Both the position numbers and the translations under genes were made by a program. A stretch of DNA of 64,000 nucleotides from Streptomyces sp. GESEQ-35 (lineage in GTDB: Bacteria; Actinomycetota; Actinomycetes; Streptomycetales; Streptomycetaceae): contig NZ_JAFFSX010000004.1 in assembly GCF_017948485.1 (NCBI RefSeq), positions 62,001 to 126,000 on the forward strand. The letters run 5' to 3'. Shown one piece after another: positions 59,460-64,000 of this stretch (positions are counted from its first letter, which is position 1; every line of letters starts with the position of its first letter). The notes beneath the pieces were generated by a model that saw nothing but the letters and a program-made list of their open reading frames with translations, searched no databases and was not told the origin of the DNA.

Positions 59460-59557
59460 GTGGCACGCCGATGCACGCAGCATCACTTACGAAGGGTTAT
59501 GGTGGAAACCCCCCCTCGGGCCGGTCCGTATCCCCCCCACGGACCGGCCCGTTTTTT
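59460..59557 (+). ncRNA. Candidate small RNA resembling the actinobacterial 6C RNA
   Basis: Two runs of seven C occur 17 bases apart (59509-59515 and 59532-59538). The second is exactly the loop of a 12-bp stem, GGGCCGGTCCGT (59518-59529) with ACGGACCGGCCC (59539-59550), followed by G and six T (59552-59557), a textbook intrinsic terminator. The first run follows GGTGGAAA, and GGGTT (59494-59498) or CGAAGGG upstream can pair with it. C-runs presented in hairpin loops next to a terminator are the hallmark of 6C RNA. The 5' end is not defined; the start given is a guess. Confidence 0.55.
59518..59557 (+). terminator. Intrinsic terminator with C7 loop
   Basis: A 12-bp perfect G/C stem, a loop of AT plus seven C, and a T6 tract on the plus strand. 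No protein gene ends upstream on this strand within 1.8 kb, which implies that an RNA is transcribed here. Confidence 0.85.
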
Positions 59558-59690
59558 GTGTCCGGACGGGATCTTCAATGGTGCGTCCGCTGCAACCACA
59601 GCCAACCCGCACCCGGAATAGGGCCCCAACCCCCACGGCGGTACCCTCAACCCGCGGGGACCGCATCCGCACGGAGGGGCTGACAATCAC

Positions 59691-60464
59691 GTGAACCTGC
59701 GCGACAAGCTGCGCAGCCTGCTCGTCAGGCTGTACGCACGCCGGGTGGAAGGCCACCTGGACCACGCTCAGGTGCCCAAGCACATCGGCGTCATCATGGA
59801 TGGCAACCGACGCTGGGCGAAGGCGGCGGGTTCCACCACCGTGCACGGTCACCGGGCAGGCGCCGAGAAGATCGAGGAGTTCCTCGGCTGGTGCAGCGAG
59901 ACGGACGTCGAGGTCGTCACCCTCTGGCTGCTGTCGACGGACAACTTCGACCGGCCGCAGGAGGAACTCGTTCCGCTCCTCGGCATCATCGAGGACGTCG
60001 TCCGCACCCTCGCCGCCGACGGGCGCTGGCGTGTCCACCACGTCGGCACGCCTGATCTGCTGCCGCAGCAGATGCAGACCACCCTCAAGGAAGCCGAGGA
60101 GACCACGGCGGGCATCGAAGGCATAGTCGTCAACGTCGCCATCGGTTACGGCGGTCGCCAGGAGATCGCCGACGCCGTGCGCTCGATGCTCCTCGACGCC
60201 TCCGACAAGGGCACCTCGCTGGAGGAGCTCGCCGACGCCGTCGACGTCGAGACCATCGGCCGGCACCTCTACACCGGTGCCCAGCCCGACCCGGACATCG
60301 TCATCCGCACCAGTGGCGAGCAGCGGCTGTCCGGATTCATGCTCTGGCAGACGGCCCACTCCGAGTACTACTTCTGTGAGGTCTTCTGGCCGGCCTTCCG
60401 CAAGGTCGACTTCCTGCGCGCCATGCGTGACTACGCTGCGCGCCACCGCCGTTACGGAGGCTGA
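59691..60464 (+). CDS. uppS: cis-Prenyltransferase (isoprenyl diphosphate synthase, UppS family)
   Basis: A 257-residue cis-prenyltransferase making undecaprenyl or shorter Z-polyprenyl diphosphate for cell-wall carriers. The catalytic Asp is in GVIMDGNRRWAKAAG; further conserved blocks are VVTLWLLSTDNFDRP, VVNVAIGYGGRQEI and DIVIRTSGEQRLSGFMLWQT, and FWPAFRKVDFLRAM. The N-terminus MNLRDKLRSLLVRLYARRVE resembles the mycobacterial short-chain (Z-farnesyl diphosphate) type, so chain length is uncertain. GTG start; GGAGGGG lies 11 bases before it. Confidence 0.92.
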   Translation: MNLRDKLRSLLVRLYARRVEGHLDHAQVPKHIGVIMDGNRRWAKAAGSTTVHGHRAGAEKIEEFLGWCSETDVEVVTLWLLSTDNFDRPQEELVPLLGIIEDVVRTLAADGRWRVHHVGTPDLLPQQMQTTLKEAEETTAGIEGIVVNVAIGYGGRQEIADAVRSMLLDASDKGTSLEELADAVDVETIGRHLYTGAQPDPDIVIRTSGEQRLSGFMLWQTAHSEYYFCEVFWPAFRKVDFLRAMRDYAARHRRYGG

Positions 60465-60586
60465 TCCGGCGTACCCCGGGCGAGGAAAGTCACCGTCTCT
60501 GGGGCGGAAGTAACAAAGAGTTCACCAGGGCGCCGTCATTCGGCGTGGCATGGCATCGCACGTTCGAGGGCATAAGCCAGACAGGT

Positions 60587-60639
60587 CGACACCCGAACCA
60601 CGGGTGTCGGATCTCAGCGGACGGCACGGGGCCGTCCGC
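60587..60639 (+). promoter_or_regulatory. Two tandem perfect hairpins in the phoH leader
   Basis: CGACACCCG-AACCA-CGGGTGTCG (60587-60609) and GCGGACGGC-ACGGG-GCCGTCCGC (60617-60639) are both perfect 9-bp stems with 5-base loops, seven bases apart. They lie about 150-200 bases before the GTG at 60789 in a 324-bp gene-free stretch. No T-run follows, so they look like a structured 5' leader, or a Rho-type terminator of uppS, rather than an intrinsic terminator. Confidence 0.5.
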
Positions 60640-60788
60640 CCGGGAGGCCCTTTGCACCAGCCCGATCGTGCGTTCACCGCACGGACGAAGCAGCGGAGGG
60701 CCGGTTCTCGGCCCGTGCATCGCGGCCGTCGACCGGTCCAGCTCCTCTCCGTCGCTCCCCGACCTCTTCCGAGGGGGTACGTCCTTCC

Positions 60789-62114
60789 GTGGTGACCAGC
60801 ACAAAGCGCCACAAGCCCGACCGGCGCACTTATGTTCTCGACACCAGCGTCCTGCTGGCCGACCCGAACGCCCTGAGCCGCTTCGACGAGCACGAGGTTG
60901 TGCTTCCGATCGTCGTGGTGACGGAGTTGGAGGCCAAACGGCACCATCCCGAACTCGGGTACTTCGCCCGGCAGGCCCTGCGCCTGCTGGACGACTTCCG
61001 GGTCCGGCACGGTCGCCTCGACGCCCCCATCCCGATCGGGGATCTCGGCGGGCACGTCCGTGTCGAGCTCAACCACTCGGACCCCAGCGTTCTGCCGACC
61101 GGCTACCGCCTGGGGGACAACGACTCCCGCATCCTCGCGGTCGCCCGCAATCTGCAGGCCGAGGGGTTCGACGTCACCGTTGTGTCGAAGGACCTTCCGC
61201 TCAGGATCAAGGCGTCCTCGGTCGGTCTTCTCGCCGAGGAGTACCGCGCCGAGCTCGCCATCACGGACTCCTCCGGTTGGACCGGAATGTCCGAACTGGT
61301 CCTGCCGGGCGAGCAGGTGGACATCCTCTTCGAGGAGGGGACGGTCTACGTCCCCGAGGCGTCCGGCCTTCCCGTGCACACCGGGCTCACCATCCAGTCC
61401 GAGCGCGGCAAGGCGCTGGGACGGATGACGCCCGAGGGCAATATCCGGCTCGTACGCGGGGATCGCGAGGCGTTCGGCATCAAGGGCAGGAGCGCGGAGC
61501 AGCGCATCGCGCTGGATCTGCTCCTCGACCCGGACATCGGGATCCTCTCGATGGGCGGCCGGGCCGGCACCGGCAAGTCGGCGCTGGCACTCTGCGCGGG
61601 CCTGGAAGCGGTTCTGGAGCGCCGTCAGCACCAGAAGATCATGGTCTTCCGTCCGCTGTACGCGGTGGGCGGGCAGGAGCTCGGCTATCTGCCGGGCTCC
61701 GAGGCCGAGAAGATGAGCCCCTGGGCCCAGGCGGTCTTCGACACCCTGTCCGCGGTCACCAGCCGCGAGGTCATCGAAGAGGTCACCGCGCGCGGGATGC
61801 TCGAGGTCCTGCCCCTCACCCACATCCGCGGACGCTCGCTGCACGACGCGTTCGTCATCGTGGACGAGGCGCAGTCCCTGGAGCGGAACGTACTGCTGAC
61901 CGTTCTGTCCCGAATCGGCGCCAATTCACGGGTCGTTCTGACCCATGACGTGGCTCAGCGGGACAATCTGCGAGTCGGTCGGTACGACGGTGTCGTCGCC
62001 GTCGTCGAGAAGCTGAAGGGGCATCCGCTCTTCGCGCATGTCACGCTCACGCGGTCCGAGAGGTCCCAGATCGCAGCGCTTGTGACCGAAATGCTCGAAG
62101 ACGGGACGATCTGA
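60789..62114 (+). CDS. PhoH-family ATPase with N-terminal PIN domain (PhoH2-type)
   Basis: A 441-residue fusion: PIN ribonuclease domain ([46 protein letters not shown], with the acidic residues in place) and PhoH ATPase/helicase domain ([40 protein letters not shown]). Mycobacterial PhoH2 of this layout is an RNA helicase-ribonuclease. It starts GTGGTG at 60789; the second GTG is equally possible. It probably degrades structured RNA. Confidence 0.94.
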   Translation: MVTSTKRHKPDRRTYVLDTSVLLADPNALSRFDEHEVVLPIVVVTELEAKRHHPELGYFARQALRLLDDFRVRHGRLDAPIPIGDLGGHVRVELNHSDPSVLPTGYRLGDNDSRILAVARNLQAEGFDVTVVSKDLPLRIKASSVGLLAEEYRAELAITDSSGWTGMSELVLPGEQVDILFEEGTVYVPEASGLPVHTGLTIQSERGKALGRMTPEGNIRLVRGDREAFGIKGRSAEQRIALDLLLDPDIGILSMGGRAGTGKSALALCAGLEAVLERRQHQKIMVFRPLYAVGGQELGYLPGSEAEKMSPWAQAVFDTLSAVTSREVIEEVTARGMLEVLPLTHIRGRSLHDAFVIVDEAQSLERNVLLTVLSRIGANSRVVLTHDVAQRDNLRVGRYDGVVAVVEKLKGHPLFAHVTLTRSERSQIAALVTEMLEDGTI

Positions 62115-62160
62115 GGGATCTGGCAACCGATGCCCAATTAGGGCCGGTTACTTGGTAGTT

Positions 62161-62202
62161 GGCGCCGTCCAGCAAAGGCTCAGAGCCTAGTTGGGCGGCG
62201 CC
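62161..62202. terminator. Terminator downstream of phoH
   Basis: GGCGCCG (62161-62167) pairs with CGGCGCC (62196-62202), extended inward by CC/GG, with an inner AGGCTC-AGA-GCCT stem. Located 47 bases after the phoH stop. Confidence 0.65.
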
Positions 62203-62543
62203 TTCGCGCGTCGTGCTTTCTCAAAATCCCTTGGGTCAAACGGGATGTGAGCTTTCACACGCAACTCAGAATTGCCACCCGGCGTCCGGGTGCGGCAGAG
62301 TCTCATTCCTGTCAGGCCCCGCATACGACTCACCTGTACCCCCAGCGGTACGGCACCACCCAGGCATCACCGCCAACTCCATAGCTCCGTCGTATGCCGC
62401 CCGAGCACCATGCGGCGCTCCCCTCGCGGGAGTTGCCCACCGGGCCCGTGCCTCCCGTGACCCCGCAGTTGGGAGGCCAGCGTTCAGGGGCACGATTGCG
62501 TCCGCCAGGGTCACCGAAGCGGGCGATGCTGGAAGGAAACCGT

Positions 62544-63239
62544 GTGAGCCGGATTTCGGTCCGGGGATTCGCAGTGGCCTCGGCCACCGCGGTCACCGCT
62601 GTCGGAAGTGTCGTCGGCGTTGCCTCGGGCAGCACCGCGCAGAACAACGACGCCGAAGCGGCGGCAGCCGACCTGACGCTGCTCGCGGACATACCCGCGG
62701 GCCAGCAGGCCCAGGTCCAGACCACATCCCTCACTCAGCAGGCCGAGACCCAGGCCATCGCCGCGGACACGACCGCCAAGAAGGACGCCGAGGAGGCAGC
62801 CCGCAAGGCCGCCGCCGAGTCCGCGGTCGCGAAGAAGGAAGCCGCCGAACAGGCGGCGCAGGAGGCCAAGGAGCGCGCAGAGGCAGAAGAAGCGGCCAGC
62901 CGCAGTGCCACGCGTGACGCCTCCGACTTCACCCCCCAGAGCTCGTACTCCATCGGAGAGATCCAGTCGATGGCGCAGTCGATGGTGGCGAGCGACCAGT
63001 ACCAGTGCTTCAGCAACATCGTGGACCACGAGTCCAGCTGGAACTACCAGGCCGTCAACGCCTCCTCCGGTGCCTACGGCCTCTTCCAGGCGCTGCCCGG
63101 CTCCAAGATGTCGTCCGCCGGCTCCGACTGGCAGACCAACCCGGCCACGCAGATCAAGTGGGGCCTCAGCTACATGAACGACCGCTACGGCAGCCCGTGC
63201 GACGCCTGGTCCTTCTGGCAGGCCAACAACTGGTACTGA
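62544..63239 (+). CDS. Secreted transglycosylase-like cell-wall protein
   Basis: A 231-residue exported protein from the GTG at 62544 (GGAAGGA at 62531-62537). Signal-like N-terminus (GFAVASATAVTAVGSVVGVA), then an Ala/Glu/Lys-rich coiled coil (about residues 70-125), then a small lysozyme/SLT-like domain: IVDHESSWNYQAVNASSGAY with catalytic Glu in DHESSW, GLFQALPGSKM, and a C-terminal CDAWSFWQANNWY. It should cleave or bind peptidoglycan, perhaps during growth or spore germination. The 429-bp upstream gap holds two small hairpins (TGTGA/TCACA at 62246-62259 and CACCCGG/CCGGGTG at 62277-62293). Confidence 0.88.
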   Translation: MSRISVRGFAVASATAVTAVGSVVGVASGSTAQNNDAEAAAADLTLLADIPAGQQAQVQTTSLTQQAETQAIAADTTAKKDAEEAARKAAAESAVAKKEAAEQAAQEAKERAEAEEAASRSATRDASDFTPQSSYSIGEIQSMAQSMVASDQYQCFSNIVDHESSWNYQAVNASSGAYGLFQALPGSKMSSAGSDWQTNPATQIKWGLSYMNDRYGSPCDAWSFWQANNWY

Positions 63240-63264
63240 GCCGCCGTTCGCTCAACCTTTCCGA

Positions 63265-63294
63265 GCCCCTCACCGTCCTTCGGTGAGGGGCTTT
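63265..63294 (+). terminator. Terminator of the transglycosylase-like gene
   Basis: GCCCCTCACCG (63265-63275) pairs perfectly with CGGTGAGGGGC (63281-63291), loop TCCTT, followed by TTT. Confidence 0.85.
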
Positions 63295-63379
63295 CGGCTC
63301 TCGCCACGTACGGCATGTACGGTCGGACCGGACGACTCCGGGGGGAGTGGTGGGGACAGACGGGGGCAAGGGACGGATC

Positions 63380-64000
63380 ATGTCGCGAGTGCCAGGGTGG
63401 CTCAGTCGGCTGGGCGCCGGACTGACCGAAATGGGAGAGCGGCTGGACGAGCGCCGCGCCGAGGTGGAGCGGGCGGACGCCGAGCCGGTGACCGCGTCGG
63501 TGGCTGCCAAGGCCCCGGACGAAACTCCGGACCGGATCCCGCCGCCGCCCGACTACGCCCCTGAGATCGCGCCCCGCTCCGACCGTCCCGACCCGGCGCT
63601 CGCCGTGCCGTGGGGGGTCCGGGTCGCCGCGGAGGCCGGCTGGCGGCTGCTGGTCCTCGCGGGCACGCTGTGGGTGCTGATGCGGGTCATCAGCGCCGTC
63701 CAGCTCGTGGTGCTGTCGTTCGTGGCCGCGCTGCTGATCACCGCGCTGCTGGAGCCCGCGGTGACGCGGCTGCGGCGATACGGCGTGCCGCGCGGCATCG
63801 CCACCGCGCTCGCCGCGATCCTCGGCTTCGTGGTGATGGGGCTGATCGGCTGGTTTGTGACCTGGCAGGTCATGGAGAACATCGACAACCTCTCCGACCA
63901 GGTCCAGGACGGCATCGACGAGTTGCGCAACTGGCTGCTCAACAGCCCGTTCCACGTCACCGACAAGCAGATCAACGACATCGCCGAGAATCTGCGGGAG
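63380..64000 (+). CDS. AI-2E family transporter, N-terminal part (runs off the window)
   Basis: The frame from the ATG at 63380 (GGGACGG upstream) is open to the right edge, 207 codons. A charged cytoplasmic N-terminus (GLTEMGERLDERRAEVERAD) is followed by membrane segments LLVLAGTLWVLMRVISAVQL, LSFVAALLITALLEPAVTRL, and ALAAILGFVVMGLIGWFVTW and the periplasmic-type DNLSDQVQDGIDELRNWLLN loop, characteristic of the AI-2E/UPF0118 (PF01594) family. These are small-molecule or ion exporters; AI-2 transport should not be assumed. Confidence 0.88.
   Translation, partial: MSRVPGWLSRLGAGLTEMGERLDERRAEVERADAEPVTASVAAKAPDETPDRIPPPPDYAPEIAPRSDRPDPALAVPWGVRVAAEAGWRLLVLAGTLWVLMRVISAVQLVVLSFVAALLITALLEPAVTRLRRYGVPRGIATALAAILGFVVMGLIGWFVTWQVMENIDNLSDQVQDGIDELRNWLLNSPFHVTDKQINDIAENLRE

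Noticed and set aside
60545..60788. A small protein encoded in the phoH leader
   Set aside because: The open frame is Ser/Arg/Pro-rich, has no ribosome-binding site and overlaps the phoH start in another frame. The hairpins explain the sequence better.
62115..62543. A ydaO (cyclic-di-AMP) riboswitch upstream of the transglycosylase-like gene
   Set aside because: Such riboswitches precede many Streptomyces wall-hydrolase genes, but I could not find the conserved core in this leader; only small hairpins are visible. A covariance-model search would decide.

Overview
The window is high-GC actinobacterial DNA and almost certainly comes from a Streptomyces chromosome. Supporting signs are the strong third-position G/C bias, many GTG starts and ATGA/GTGA stop-start overlaps, several likely leaderless promoters, a WhiJ-type regulator cluster, a DasR-type operator in front of a chitinase, a Streptomyces-style tad locus, and at least five copies of a short G/C-rich intergenic repeat. 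I found no tRNA, rRNA, CRISPR array, prophage or complete IS element.

Layout. 1-6.9 kb: the 3' end of a radical-copper (galactose/glyoxal) oxidase carrying an excalibur domain, an internally deleted Phd-like antitoxin, a TetR/MFS efflux pair with a clear operator, a hemolysin III protein and GTP-dependent PEP carboxykinase (pckG). 6.9-11.3 kb: a minus-strand four-gene operon (substrate-binding-like protein, TelA, lipoprotein with a VWA domain, membrane protein). 11.6-17.2 kb: a small helical protein, an AlaA-like aminotransferase, a Pro/Ser/Thr-rich membrane protein, a KAP NTPase fused to a receiver-like domain, and a secreted trypsin-like protease. 17.2-24.1 kb: a divergent D-amino-acid module (D-aminoacylase and a DSD-type PLP enzyme on one side; PfkB kinase, IclR regulator, RidA and GntP permease on the other) around a palindromic operator. 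24.2-36.3 kb: a secreted M14 carboxypeptidase, a LuxR/STAND regulator carrying a 13-unit 39-bp minisatellite, two anti-sigma-type ATPases, an NRAMP-related transporter, a SigE-family ECF sigma factor with its membrane partner, and a GH18 chitinase.

36.5-47.7 kb is a contiguous tad (Flp-type pilus) locus: zinc-ribbon protein, CpaB, TadZ, two TadE-like proteins, TadA ATPase, TadB, TadC, a histidine kinase/response regulator pair, Flp pilin, a TadG-like protein, a lipoprotein and an OmpA-domain protein. 47.7-53 kb looks like an accessory patch: an antitoxin with a broken PIN-type toxin, a WhiJ-type trio (DUF397-like protein, XRE regulator, ATPase), and a 715-residue polytopic protein that joins a PrsW-type intramembrane protease to a C-terminal CdiA-CT-like nuclease toxin, with an immunity gene directly downstream. 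53-58.9 kb holds a Tat-exported hydrolase, a P450, a DUF192 protein, an F420-type oxidoreductase, a methyltransferase and an AlkZ-like gene frameshifted at an inserted palindrome. 58.9-64 kb holds a 6C-like small RNA candidate, a cis-prenyltransferase, a PIN-PhoH protein behind a hairpin-rich leader, a secreted transglycosylase-like protein and the 5' end of an AI-2E family transporter.

The most notable items are the PrsW-toxin/immunity pair, the KAP-receiver fusion, the in-frame minisatellite in the STAND regulator, and the small repeats that have entered or broken genes.
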